From positions 744,001 through 808,000 of the forward strand of contig NZ_RBCI01000001.1 in the NCBI RefSeq assembly GCF_003628535.1: a stretch of DNA of 64,000 nt, given 5' to 3'. The stretch is from Flavisolibacter nicotianae. GTDB lineage: Bacteria > Bacteroidota > Bacteroidia > Chitinophagales > Chitinophagaceae. The first letter of the stretch is position 1. Each line of letters starts with the position of its first letter. The notes below the pieces were generated by a model. The model was not told where the DNA came from. It did no database searches and was given only the letters and a program-made list of their open reading frames with translations. A program made the translations under genes and the position numbers. This document shows positions 52,007 to 61,373 of the stretch, piece by piece.

Positions 52007-52656
52007 AAGCATCCATCGCCTTAGTAGACGACCATGTGCTGCTCCGTAACGGGCTGGCCAACCTGCTGCGGGATCTCGACTATACCATCTGCTTTGAAGC
52101 CGGCAACGGCGAGCAAATGATCCGGCACCTGTCGGCGAACCCCTTGCCACAGGTGGTGCTGATGGACATCAACATGCCGGTGATGGATGGCCTGGCCGCC
52201 ACGCAATGGCTGAAACAACACCATCCCGATATCAAAGTGCTGGCGCTTTCCATGCTCGACGATGAAGGCATCATCATCAAAATGATTAAGAACGGCGCAA
52301 AGGGTTATGTGTTGAAAGACTGCGAGCCGGATGAATTGCAAACGGCCATTCAAAATGTGCTGAACAAAGGCTTTTATCATTCCGAACTGGTAAGCAGCAA
52401 GCTGATTCATGCCCTGTCGAAGGAAGACAGCGACAGCGGTGCCGGGCAACCGAAACTGCAGCTCAACGAAAAAGAGCTGGAATTTTTGAAATGGGTCTGC
52501 ACCGATCTTTCGTACAAGGAAATTGCCGACAAAATGCACGTCAGTCCCCGCACCGTGGACGGCTACCGCGATGCCCTGCACGAAAAACTGGAAGTAAAAA
52601 GCCGGGTGGGCATGGCCATCTTCGCCATCAAGAACGGGATTGTACTGCTCGGCTAA
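52003..52656 (+). CDS. Response regulator, NarL/FixJ type
   Basis: 217 aa. Receiver with D55 in VVLMDINMPVMDG, then a LuxR HTH (about 150-217, LELNEKELEFLKWVCTDLSYKEIADKM-like pattern). Partner of the kinase upstream. Confidence 0.95.
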   Translation: MKASIALVDDHVLLRNGLANLLRDLDYTICFEAGNGEQMIRHLSANPLPQVVLMDINMPVMDGLAATQWLKQHHPDIKVLALSMLDDEGIIIKMIKNGAKGYVLKDCEPDELQTAIQNVLNKGFYHSELVSSKLIHALSKEDSDSGAGQPKLQLNEKELEFLKWVCTDLSYKEIADKMHVSPRTVDGYRDALHEKLEVKSRVGMAIFAIKNGIVLLG

Positions 52657-52698
52657 AGCCACCTGCGCTGCCTTTACTCCACCACCTACCTTTGCCCG

Positions 52699-53136
52699 AT
52701 GAACGACGACTATTTCATGCAACAGGCCCTGCGCCAGGCGCAAACGGCATTTGATGCCGACGAGGTTCCGGTGGGCTCGGTGATCGTCATTGACAACAAG
52801 ATCATCTCCCGCGGTTACAACCAGGTGGAACTGCTAGCCGACCCGACTGCACATGCTGAAATGATTGCCCTGACCTCCGCCTTCAACTACCTAGGAAGCA
52901 AATACCTGCCCGAGGCAACGCTTTATGTGACAGTAGAACCCTGCCTGATGTGTGCCGGCGCCCTGTACTGGAGCAAAATCGGCCGCATTGTCTACGGCGC
53001 TTCCGACGAAAAGAACGGCTACCTGCACATCACCAAAGAAACATGGCCCTTTCACCCGAAAACAACCCTTTCACATGGTGTGCTGCACCAGGAGTGTGCC
53101 TCGCTGATGAAATCTTTTTTTCAACAAAGACGGTAA
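52699..53136 (+). CDS. Nucleoside deaminase (TadA-like)
   Basis: 145 aa. Zinc site H52-A-E54 and P81-C82-x2-C85 (EPCLMCAGAL) are present. Length and the PVGSVIVIDNKIISRG start fit the tRNA-specific adenosine deaminase TadA, which makes inosine at the wobble base of tRNA-Arg. A guanine deaminase-like activity cannot be ruled out. Confidence 0.93.
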   Translation: MNDDYFMQQALRQAQTAFDADEVPVGSVIVIDNKIISRGYNQVELLADPTAHAEMIALTSAFNYLGSKYLPEATLYVTVEPCLMCAGALYWSKIGRIVYGASDEKNGYLHITKETWPFHPKTTLSHGVLHQECASLMKSFFQQRR

Positions 53137-53612
53137 CCCCAGTGAAAAGTCCCGGTAAAGTGCCCCCCTGTAATGGTGTAAAAAAATGGGGACGAAGAAG
53201 GCATCCCCACAAATGGTCAGAGCCGGCTTTTGCAAGGCTTTCCAAAGCAAGGATTCAATGCCCATGTTCAATAAACTGGCCTGGTAACCACTGACCCGGA
53301 AAACATCCCGCGACAGGAAGACAGGAACACGATGCACAAGGTTGCGTCCTAACCCCGCGTCAAAGAATCACAGGCAGGAGCATTTCACCTTTTTGCCAAC
53401 GTTTAATTCTTTTGCGGTTGAGAACTAAAACGCTGGCCGGTTTAGCACATTCTGCGGCTGCCGTTGGCTTTGCAGCTTTTTTTGGAAAAGGGACAACAAA
53501 TAGCAATCAACAATTATTTGTTGCGGTTTTTTTCCTCAACCCCGAACAAATACTTACTGTTTTTGCAGGTTTATGCATGTTTTTCCTTTATTTTGAACAA
53601 CTCTGCTTTTGA
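53137..53612. other. Intergenic region before the DeoR gene
   Basis: About 475 bp without a supported gene. Contains a weak hairpin TGGGGA / TCCCCA (53187-53209) and, near the DeoR start, a 9-bp inverted repeat (53494-53523). Base composition becomes AT-richer toward the DeoR gene. Confidence 0.6.
53494..53523 (+). promoter_or_regulatory. Candidate DeoR operator
   Basis: CAACAAATA (53494-53502) and TATTTGTTG (53515-53523) are perfect complements with a 12-nt spacer, 21 bp from centre to centre, about two helical turns. 90 bp before the DeoR start. Confidence 0.55.
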
Positions 53613-54362
53613 ATGCTTAAACGAGAAAGACACGCCTACATTCTCCACCAAATCAATCTGCGCAACAAGGTTTTGTCAGCAGACCTGAGTTTGGATATCA
53701 ATGTATCTGATGATACCATCCGACGTGACTTGCATGAATTAGCAGAAGCAGGGAAACTGATCAAAGTTCATGGTGGCGCTTTGTCCACCGCCTTTCACAG
53801 TGGTCATTTAGCCAAACGGGATGTTTATTCTTACACACAAAAAAGAATGATCGCCCAAAAAGCAGCGTCCCTGATCCGGGACGGGATGTTTGTCCTCACC
53901 GGAGGAGGAACCACCATCATTGAAATGGCCAGGGCGCTTCCGCAACACCTGCATGCCACTTTTATCACCGGCAGCATACCGGTGATTTTTGAATACATGA
54001 ACCATCCCACAATTGAAGTCATTGCGATTGGCGGAAAGGTGTCAAAGAATTCAAAGATTACGGTTGGCCTGGAAGCCATTTCCAGGATCAGGGGGATCAG
54101 GGCTGATCTTTGTTTTCTGGGGATCAATGCCATCAATCTTGAAAATGGCGTTTCGGACAATGATTGGGATGTTGTGCAAATCAAAAAAGCGATGGTCGAA
54201 TCATCGCAAAAGCTGGTTTGTTTAACTATCGCTGAAAAAATAAACTCGCAACAACCCATACAGGTTTGCGAGCACGCAGACATTGATATATTAATTACAG
54301 AACGATCACCTGATGATCCACTGCTTAAACCTTACAAAGAAGCAGGAATTCAGGTGCTGTAG
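53613..54362 (+). CDS. DeoR family transcriptional regulator
   Basis: 249 aa. N-terminal winged helix (ILHQINLRNKVLSADLSLDI with VSDDTIRRDLHELAEAGKLIKVHGGAL) and a C-terminal sugar-phosphate sensing domain (DGMFVLTGGGTTIIEMARAL, IAIGGKVSKNSKITVGLEA, DLCFLGINAINLENGVSD). These regulators usually repress sugar genes until bound by a phosphorylated sugar. The susCD pair 68 bp downstream is the obvious target. Confidence 0.94.
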   Translation: MLKRERHAYILHQINLRNKVLSADLSLDINVSDDTIRRDLHELAEAGKLIKVHGGALSTAFHSGHLAKRDVYSYTQKRMIAQKAASLIRDGMFVLTGGGTTIIEMARALPQHLHATFITGSIPVIFEYMNHPTIEVIAIGGKVSKNSKITVGLEAISRIRGIRADLCFLGINAINLENGVSDNDWDVVQIKKAMVESSQKLVCLTIAEKINSQQPIQVCEHADIDILITERSPDDPLLKPYKEAGIQVL

Positions 54363-54429
54363 AATCCATTCCTGAAATCATTTTAACTACGCTTTTTTTG
54401 GACACGCTTAAGAATTTAAATCGCTAATT

Positions 54430-57400
54430 ATGAGAAAATTACTACAGCTACTGACCCTCGTCCTGTTGCTGATCGTTTTGCTGCCGTGGCAGGGAATGGC
54501 ACAGCAAAGAACGATTAGCGGCACCGTAAGAACAGAAAATCAAAATCCGTTAGAAGGAGCAACCATTACGATCAAAAACACGAGCCGGATTACACAAACA
54601 GGTGATAATGGTCGTTTCACTATCCAGGCGGCTACCGGCGAAACCCTGGTCATTACATCGGTCGGTTATGAACCACAGGAAGTGAAAGTAAACAATGGTT
54701 CCGCTGTTGCCGTCACCATGAAGGCCTCCGGCAACAACATGAACGAAGTGGTGGTTACGGCATTGGGTATCCGAAGGGAACGAAAGGCCCTGGGGTATTC
54801 GGTATCTGACCTGAATGCGCAGGAATTGATGAAAAATAAAAACACCAACGTCGTGAATTCGTTGGTCGGCAAAGTTCCGGGTGTAAATATCACGCAATTC
54901 AGCGGTTCGGCAGGTGCCGGAGCATCCATCACCATCCGTGGCGGTAATTCAACATCAGAAGGCAGGCAAAACCAACCGTTATTTGTAATTGATGGCATTA
55001 TTTACGACAACTCCACTACGGTTACGGGCAACACCGGTACCGATGGCCTTTCCCGCAGTAATACAACGTACTCCAACCGGATCATGGATATCAACCCGGA
55101 GGACGTTGAAACCCTATCGGTATTAAAAGGCGCTGCTGCAGCGGCTTTATATGGCTCCCGTGCGGCTGACGGCGTTGTGATTATTACCACAAAGAAAGGA
55201 GCTGAAGGCAGGGTAACGGTCAATGTCAACAGTAAAATAAGCACCTCCTGGGCAAATAAATTACCGGAGGTTCAAACTGTCTTTGGTCCTGGGGTTTATT
55301 CCAGCAATGGCGTTTTAAACACGGCGAATACCTATAACTCATGGGGAGCAAAAATTCCTTCCGACAGTACGATCTATGACAACATCGGCAATTTCTTTCG
55401 TCACGGCCTTATCTACGACAATAACGTAAATGTATCGGGCGGTTCAAAGAACGGATCTTTCTATTTGTCCGGCTCCAATTTTAATCAAACCGGTATTGTA
55501 CCCGGCACCGGTTATAAAAAAACAACGTTTCGGTTTAATGGCGAACAGAAATACGGACGGTTGACGTTAAACGCGAATGTTGCCTATTCCAATGCCAATA
55601 CCGACAGAACATTGACGACGGCCGGGTTATATGGAAGCGGCGTGGGAAGTATGCAATCCCTGTATAGCTGGCCGGTAACATTCGATATCAAAAATTACCT
55701 CAATCCGGATGGGACACAACACCGGGTCTATGCCGGAACCCTTGCGTTGGAAAGTGATAGAGACAACCCTTACTGGATTATCAACCAGGATAATTTAACC
55801 TCGCAAACCCGGCGTTTCACCGGGGGAATTAACGCTAATTTTAAAATCACCAACTGGTGGGACATTACAGGACGTTTGGGTTACGACCAGTATGCTACCA
55901 ATGACTATACGTTCATCGCTCCGGGTTCTGCCCTGGCTCCCCTGTATCAGAACGGGCGCCTGAGCAAAGACCTTTATGATTATACCTATATTACAACAAC
56001 GGTAATGAGTAATTTTCATAAGACCTTTGGTGATTTTGATACGCACCTGATGATGGGGACCACTTCAGAAGATACAAAAATCGTCAGTCAAAATCATTGG
56101 GGATACGGCTTTACGATTCCCGGTACCATCAGCTTTAATAATATACCAACCACGAGTAAGTTTCTTTCAGATGGTACCACCAGGAAACGCTTGGTAGGAG
56201 CTTATGGGGAAGCCGGCGTATCGTATAAAGACCTTCTCTATCTCACCGCAACAGGACGCAATGACTGGTCATCCACGCTGCCTGTAGAGAACCAGTCTTA
56301 TTTCTATCCTTCCATCAGCGGTTCGTTTGTATTTACACAATTGTTGCCTGCAAACACCCTTCTTTCTTTTGGTAAAATGCGGGCAAGCTGGGCGAGAGTC
56401 GGTAAAGACGCCAATGCCTATGCCACCAATACATACGTCAACCCTTCGATCAGCATTGGCTCTTACATCGGTGTTGGTAACCAGTGGGCTGCAGGTAATC
56501 CTAATTTGATCCCTGAAATTCAAAATTCCTGGGAAGTTGGAGGAGAGTTTCGATTCCTTAAAGGCCGCATCGGTTTGGACTATACGTACTACCATAGCCA
56601 AACAGAAAATCAAATCGGGCAACCACGTTTAGCCCAATCCGGCGGGTTTATTTTCAGTACCCTCAATTCCGGCTCGGTCATCAACAAGGGTATGGAAATC
56701 GCCCTATCGGGTAAACCGATCGTGCAAAAGAATTTCAGCTGGGACGTCATGCTGAACTTCTCTTACAACAAGGGCCGCTTGGGAGCTTTCATTCCGGGTG
56801 TTGCCTATTTTTACCCGACGGACGCTCAGTTCGGAACAGTGAAAGCAGCTTCCATTCCGAACGGCAGCTATTTCCTGGGCATGACGGGTCAATCGTATTA
56901 TCGTGAACTTGACTCAAAAGGAAAAGAAATTTCAAACGGACGCTACCAGGTTGATCCGACAACAGGCTTCTATAAAATCAATGCGAATAACCCGGTTGTC
57001 GGGAACCGTGAACCGGATTTCCTCGGCGGGTTTAATAATACCTTGCGATACAAAAAGCTCACCCTGTCATTCCTTCTTGACCTTCGCAAAGGTGGAGATG
57101 TATTTAATGGTACTGAATATGCTTTGGTCGTAAACGGTTTAAGCAAACAGACCTTGCTGAATGACCGCCAGTCGGTAACCGTGACCGGGGTGAATAGCGT
57201 AACAGGCGCTGATTTTACACAAACCTACAATGCAAACCAGTCGTATACCGTCGGCAGCACAACCGTTTCAGGCTACGATATGATTCAACGGTATTGGGCA
57301 AACTACGCAGCCAACTCGTATAATTTTATTACGTCAGTCAATTGGTTAAAACTGCGTTCCCTCTCATTAACGTATGACTTCTCCGGTCTGGTGAAAAACC

Positions 57401-57588
57401 AAAAAGTTATTAAGGGTATTTCAGCAACAGCCGTGGGCACCAATTTGCTTACGTGGACCAACTACAAAGGAATGGATCCGGAAGTCAGCGCGGCAGGAGG
57501 AACAGGAGGCTCGGGCTCTACAGGTATCGATTATTTAGGCGTGCCTGCTGTAGCAAGTTTAACCTTCGGATTAAATGTCACATTTTAA
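54430..57588 (+). CDS. SusC/RagA-type TonB-linked outer-membrane transporter
   Basis: 1052 aa. The signal peptide is followed by a carboxypeptidase-like domain (about 28-100, TISGTVRTENQNPLEGATITI), a TonB box region (NEVVVTALGIRRERKALGYS), the plug with VVNSLVGKVPGVNITQ and SITIRGGNS, and a 22-strand barrel ending LTFGLNVTF. SusC channels take up oligosaccharides or peptides with the SusD lid. No hydrolase is next to the pair, so the substrate is not suggested by context. Confidence 0.97.
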   Translation: MRKLLQLLTLVLLLIVLLPWQGMAQQRTISGTVRTENQNPLEGATITIKNTSRITQTGDNGRFTIQAATGETLVITSVGYEPQEVKVNNGSAVAVTMKASGNNMNEVVVTALGIRRERKALGYSVSDLNAQELMKNKNTNVVNSLVGKVPGVNITQFSGSAGAGASITIRGGNSTSEGRQNQPLFVIDGIIYDNSTTVTGNTGTDGLSRSNTTYSNRIMDINPEDVETLSVLKGAAAAALYGSRAADGVVIITTKKGAEGRVTVNVNSKISTSWANKLPEVQTVFGPGVYSSNGVLNTANTYNSWGAKIPSDSTIYDNIGNFFRHGLIYDNNVNVSGGSKNGSFYLSGSNFNQTGIVPGTGYKKTTFRFNGEQKYGRLTLNANVAYSNANTDRTLTTAGLYGSGVGSMQSLYSWPVTFDIKNYLNPDGTQHRVYAGTLALESDRDNPYWIINQDNLTSQTRRFTGGINANFKITNWWDITGRLGYDQYATNDYTFIAPGSALAPLYQNGRLSKDLYDYTYITTTVMSNFHKTFGDFDTHLMMGTTSEDTKIVSQNHWGYGFTIPGTISFNNIPTTSKFLSDGTTRKRLVGAYGEAGVSYKDLLYLTATGRNDWSSTLPVENQSYFYPSISGSFVFTQLLPANTLLSFGKMRASWARVGKDANAYATNTYVNPSISIGSYIGVGNQWAAGNPNLIPEIQNSWEVGGEFRFLKGRIGLDYTYYHSQTENQIGQPRLAQSGGFIFSTLNSGSVINKGMEIALSGKPIVQKNFSWDVMLNFSYNKGRLGAFIPGVAYFYPTDAQFGTVKAASIPNGSYFLGMTGQSYYRELDSKGKEISNGRYQVDPTTGFYKINANNPVVGNREPDFLGGFNNTLRYKKLTLSFLLDLRKGGDVFNGTEYALVVNGLSKQTLLNDRQSVTVTGVNSVTGADFTQTYNANQSYTVGSTTVSGYDMIQRYWANYAANSYNFITSVNWLKLRSLSLTYDFSGLVKNQKVIKGISATAVGTNLLTWTNYKGMDPEVSAAGGTGGSGSTGIDYLGVPAVASLTFGLNVTF

Positions 57589-57606
57589 CCAGTAAAAAAT
57601 TACATT

Positions 57607-59646
57607 ATGAGAACGATAAAATATAGCATACTGGCCTGTCTACTTGTGATGGTGTCGGCTTCGTGCAAAAAGTGGTTGGATGTGAATACCGACCCGGATA
57701 ATCCAAACAATCAAAGTGTATTGGTTCAAAACCGGTTGCCCTGGATCGAACATTTTTACCAGTACACGTCAGGGGTGACCAATTTTCGTACTTCGCTCCA
57801 GGCAGGCGTTTATTACACGACTTCCGCTGCCGGTAATACGTTTAGCACCACCTGGCAATGCTCCAACAGCAATTCGACAACACCCTATCAAACATGGTTT
57901 GTTTCGGTATCGTCCAATGTGGTTGACATGTATAAGACCGCCCAGAAACAAGGCGCTTATCATTATATGGCTGTGGCTGATGTATTCCATGCACTGGGTT
58001 TTATGGAAATGCTGGATTTGTATGGCGAGATGCCTTATACGGAGGCAGCAACAGGAAATCCGAGCCCCAAGCCGGATGACGGCAAAACCATTTACAATGG
58101 CTGTATGTCTAAGCTGAATGAAGCGATCAGCCTGTTCAGCAGAACACAGGATGCCGGATCGCCCCAGCTTGCTGCAGGCGATTTATGGAACAATGGAAAT
58201 GTAGACAAATGGCTCAAACTGTGCTGGGGGTTAAAAGCCCGTTATATGCTGAAACTGTCGAAAAAAGCAGACCTGTTTAATGCAGATTCTATTTTGTATT
58301 GTTTGTCCAAAGGACCGCAATCGAATGCCGATAATACGGTCGGGCCAGGATTCAACAACAGTACGGTAACCGATTACCTGCTGGGCGATCCCGTAGTCAC
58401 AAACGGCAACTTCGATTATGCAGCGTATGGCAGTACGAACCGTATTTCCCAGTTCCATTACAACCTGCTGACGAATATGCGCGGCTCCGGAGTGGTTGAT
58501 CCGCGGATGACGAAAATTGTCCCGGCTTCTATGGCCAATGTTCGGTTGGATGGCAGCGGTAAGGTCGCATCTTACACCTGGAACCGTTCCATAGGTGTTG
58601 ATTCGTACAATCCCCAGGATAAAAATGCCCCGTTAAGCCTGGCAAACCGGTTGGTAAAAGGTGGCCCTACTTCTATTCAAACGGCCAGTTATGCCGCTGC
58701 AGCGACACCGATAAAATATACCATCACCGATGCAACGGACCGTGCCAATTTCATTGCGGCACAGGATGCGGCCGGCCGTACATACACCACCAGCGGCAAC
58801 GACGTAACCGTGACCTATAAGGCAGGTTCCATTTTTATCAACAGCACCAACTACCTCTATGCCGGCGACACGGTTTATGTAAACATGCGCAGCAGTGCCC
58901 TGGCTACATCAGGCATCGCCGCCCAGCCTGCAAATGATGTGAACTGGTATCCTTCAGCAGCAGCCTATAACGCAGGCGTTATTGGTTCGACAGGATCCTT
59001 CCAGGTTCGTCCTGTTTCCGACCAGGAGATTTTGACCTATCATGAAATGTGCTTTATAAAAGCCGAAGTGTACATGCGAAAAGGTGATGCCGCAAATGCC
59101 TACACTGCCTACAAGGCAGGTATCCAGGCCCACCTCGATATGATGCAGGCGAAGCTCACGCAATGGAAAGCCGGCGGGTTTAACAAAAATGCTGCTGGTG
59201 TTACCATACCTGATATGGAGCCGATGGATCAAACGGCTATCACCGATTATCTTTCGAGCAGTGCAGTTGCCCAGGGTGCCGGTACGTTGACAATGTCAGA
59301 CATCATGCTGCAGAAATATATTGCCATGGGATGCAGCATTGAAAACTGGAACGATATGCGCCGGTTTAATTTCAGCGCAGGAAATGTCGGTAGCTTTGGC
59401 GTTGTTTACCCGGGTTATCAACGAGGTCCCTTATTCACAGGTCAGGCCCAGTTGACAGGTGGTTCTCCAACTGATGTCAAGTACTGGATGCGCCGCTGGG
59501 CTTTACCGCCAACCTATGAAATCAATTATAACTCTATCAATACACTGGCCTTGAATCCCCATGCCACTGATCCAAACATTTGGAGTATGCCAATCTGGTG
59601 GGATTGTGCAACTGATACTGAGTATTACGACTACCTCAAAAAATAA
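57607..59646 (+). CDS. SusD/RagB-type nutrient-binding lipoprotein
   Basis: 679 aa. Lipobox LLVMVSASC (C20) and the N-terminal KKWLDVNTDPDNPNNQSV are typical; helices with TPR-like pattern follow (YHYMAVADVFHALGFMEMLDLYGEMPY) and the C-terminus has WNDMRRFNF and a final SMPIWWDCAT part. It is longer than average, with an inserted beta segment around residues 360-460. Forms the lid on the SusC channel upstream, 18 bp away. Confidence 0.95.
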   Translation: MRTIKYSILACLLVMVSASCKKWLDVNTDPDNPNNQSVLVQNRLPWIEHFYQYTSGVTNFRTSLQAGVYYTTSAAGNTFSTTWQCSNSNSTTPYQTWFVSVSSNVVDMYKTAQKQGAYHYMAVADVFHALGFMEMLDLYGEMPYTEAATGNPSPKPDDGKTIYNGCMSKLNEAISLFSRTQDAGSPQLAAGDLWNNGNVDKWLKLCWGLKARYMLKLSKKADLFNADSILYCLSKGPQSNADNTVGPGFNNSTVTDYLLGDPVVTNGNFDYAAYGSTNRISQFHYNLLTNMRGSGVVDPRMTKIVPASMANVRLDGSGKVASYTWNRSIGVDSYNPQDKNAPLSLANRLVKGGPTSIQTASYAAAATPIKYTITDATDRANFIAAQDAAGRTYTTSGNDVTVTYKAGSIFINSTNYLYAGDTVYVNMRSSALATSGIAAQPANDVNWYPSAAAYNAGVIGSTGSFQVRPVSDQEILTYHEMCFIKAEVYMRKGDAANAYTAYKAGIQAHLDMMQAKLTQWKAGGFNKNAAGVTIPDMEPMDQTAITDYLSSSAVAQGAGTLTMSDIMLQKYIAMGCSIENWNDMRRFNFSAGNVGSFGVVYPGYQRGPLFTGQAQLTGGSPTDVKYWMRRWALPPTYEINYNSINTLALNPHATDPNIWSMPIWWDCATDTEYYDYLKK

Positions 59647-59678
59647 GCATCGCTCATAACGACCATGTCCTTTTCAAA

Positions 59679-59712
59679 AGGCCGCTCAAAAATTTTGAGC
59701 GGCCTTTTTCTT
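59679..59712 (+). terminator. Terminator of the susCD unit
   Basis: Perfect palindrome AGGCCGCTCAAAA / TTTTGAGCGGCCT followed by TTTTCTTTTT. Confidence 0.93.
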
Positions 59713-59855
59713 TTTGTGGATGACTTAAAAAAACAAAGCATGATAGAACCTATGTTCCCGCCAACTTTGCCAGCAGCAAGCCTTGCGTAAAAACCTTTTA
59801 TGAATGAACGCCGATAGTTATTTCCCCTCGCTGATAAAAAAGCTGCAAAGAGCAA

Positions 59856-59863
59856 TAACTTTG
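59856..59863 (+). promoter_or_regulatory. -7 box of the superoxide dismutase gene
   Basis: TAACTTTG, perfect TAnnTTTG; no clear TTTG at -33. The start is 46 nt downstream. Confidence 0.5.
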
Positions 59864-59909
59864 TAAGGCTCAGGACAAATATTATTGTAAAATTTAAATC
59901 GAAAAAGTT

Positions 59910-60518
59910 ATGGCATTTACACTCCCGCCTCTTCCGTATGCACCCGATGCATTGGAACCGCACATTGACACCCAGACGATGCAAATACACCACGGCAAGC
60001 ACCACCAGGCCTACGTGGACAACCTGAATAAAGCCATTGCCGGCACCGAGAACGAAAACAAAAGCCTGGAAGAACTGGTTCGCAGTGCGGGTTCCATTTC
60101 GCCGGCTGTTCGCAACAATGGTGGCGGTCACTGGAACCACTCTTTCTTCTGGGAAATTTTGGGACCTAACGCCGGCGGTCAACCCACAGGCGCCCTGGCC
60201 GATGCCATCAACAGTACGTTCGGCTCGTTCGATGCGCTGAAAGAAAAAGTCAACACTGCCGGTGCGACCCGTTTCGGAAGCGGCTGGGCCTGGCTGCTTG
60301 TTAAAGACGGTAAGCTGGAGGTAAGTTCCACACCCAACCAGGACAACCCGCTGATGGATGTAGCCGAAGTAAAAGGCACGCCGATCCTGGGAATTGACGT
60401 GTGGGAACATGCGTATTACCTGAAGTACCAGAACCGCCGCCCCGAATACCTTACCCATATCTGGAATGTAATTAACTGGAACAAGGTGAGCGAACATTTT
60501 GCAAAGGCTTCCAAGTAA
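59910..60518 (+). CDS. Superoxide dismutase (Fe/Mn family)
   Basis: 202 aa. Metal ligands: H27 in [18 protein letters not shown]77 in [13 protein letters not shown], and the D-x-x-x-H of [19 protein letters not shown]. Converts superoxide to peroxide and oxygen in the cytoplasm. Iron or manganese preference cannot be fixed by eye. Own promoter and terminator. Confidence 0.96.
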   Translation: MAFTLPPLPYAPDALEPHIDTQTMQIHHGKHHQAYVDNLNKAIAGTENENKSLEELVRSAGSISPAVRNNGGGHWNHSFFWEILGPNAGGQPTGALADAINSTFGSFDALKEKVNTAGATRFGSGWAWLLVKDGKLEVSSTPNQDNPLMDVAEVKGTPILGIDVWEHAYYLKYQNRRPEYLTHIWNVINWNKVSEHFAKASK

Positions 60519-60540
60519 TCCTAAAAAAGGTTTAAATCGA

Positions 60541-60569
60541 AACCGTCCTGTAGCCAGGATGGTTTTTTT
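60541..60569 (+). terminator. Terminator of the superoxide dismutase gene
   Basis: Stem AACCGTCCTG / CAGGATGGTT (one G-T pair) with TAGC loop, then TTTTTTT. Confidence 0.88.
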
Positions 60570-60614
60570 ATGCCTGTTCAGCCTACATTTATCCATCCAC
60601 CCAAATACCGGCTT

Positions 60615-61217
60615 ATGAAATATTTTATTCCGCTTTTTCTCCTGCTTCATCTTGGCTTGCTGGCAACCGCACAAAACAAAAAACAACTTTCGCTCGACCT
60701 GGACAGGTCCTTTCATGGCACAGGCGATATGCAAGGCGCCGGCTTTGCCGTGGAATATGGAAGTTATCTTGGCAGGCGGATCGAACTTACCGCGGGCCTC
60801 GGCGCCAACCTTCACCACGCAGAAGAAAAGCTCCTGCTGACACAATGGGGACAAACGACCGACGCCTCGTACCGCATGGTCACCGGCGGCCTGCAGCTTC
60901 ATGCACAGGCCAACCTGGCACCGCTGCGCACCCGGGTGCATGAACTGAAACTGGGCCTCGGGCCGGTGCTTCGTTACCAGTCGTCTTCCATGCCCAACGT
61001 GTATGGCATCACACGGGATCCCAATTATCCCGAACCCTTTTTCACGTTCCGTAACAACGAAGCGCAAAACCTCGTTACGCTTGGCTACCTGTGTTCCGTT
61101 TCGTACTCGTTTACGCTGCCACGCCAGTTCCTGATTGGCGCAAAGGCCAGTTTTCAAAACGATACAAACTCCGACGTAATTACCCAGTATGGCTTGCGAA
61201 TCGGCAAGCGGTTTTGA
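60615..61217 (+). CDS. Secreted or outer-membrane beta-barrel-like hypothetical protein
   Basis: 200 aa with signal peptide MKYFIPLFLLLHLGLLATAQ. Alternating strands such as ELTAGLGANLHHA, MVTGGLQLHAQANLAP, LKLGLGPVLRYQSSS and a final DVITQYGLRIGKRF (aromatic C-terminus) suggest a small 8-strand outer-membrane barrel. No known family. Confidence 0.8.
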   Translation: MKYFIPLFLLLHLGLLATAQNKKQLSLDLDRSFHGTGDMQGAGFAVEYGSYLGRRIELTAGLGANLHHAEEKLLLTQWGQTTDASYRMVTGGLQLHAQANLAPLRTRVHELKLGLGPVLRYQSSSMPNVYGITRDPNYPEPFFTFRNNEAQNLVTLGYLCSVSYSFTLPRQFLIGAKASFQNDTNSDVITQYGLRIGKRF

Positions 61218-61286
61218 GGTCGGCCGGCGCAACAATCGCTGGCAGGAAAAGGAGACCCTTCCCTGAGGGGATGCAGCCCTCAAGAA

Positions 61287-61342
61287 AAAGCCCCGATCAC
61301 TCAACGTGATCGGGGCTTTTGGTATCGTGTAAATGCCTGTGT
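61287..61342 (+). repeat. Terminator hairpin with degenerate TATCGTG tag
   Basis: AAAAGCCCCGATCA / TGATCGGGGCTTTT is a strong 14-bp stem ending in a T run; TATCGTGTAAATGCCTGTGT follows at 61323-61342. It has the same order as the composite repeats at 1082-1142 and 35390-35449 with a different stem. Confidence 0.8.
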
Positions 61343-61373
61343 TTAGCCAAATCAAATGGGGATCAACGGGCCA

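Noticed and set aside
53137-53612. Possible tRNA or riboswitch before DeoR
   Set aside because: No cloverleaf, T-loop or known aptamer core was found; only weak hairpins.
59631-61355. 574-codon open frame on the minus strand across the superoxide dismutase and the next gene
   Set aside because: Runs antisense to clear genes and terminators; no recognisable protein features.
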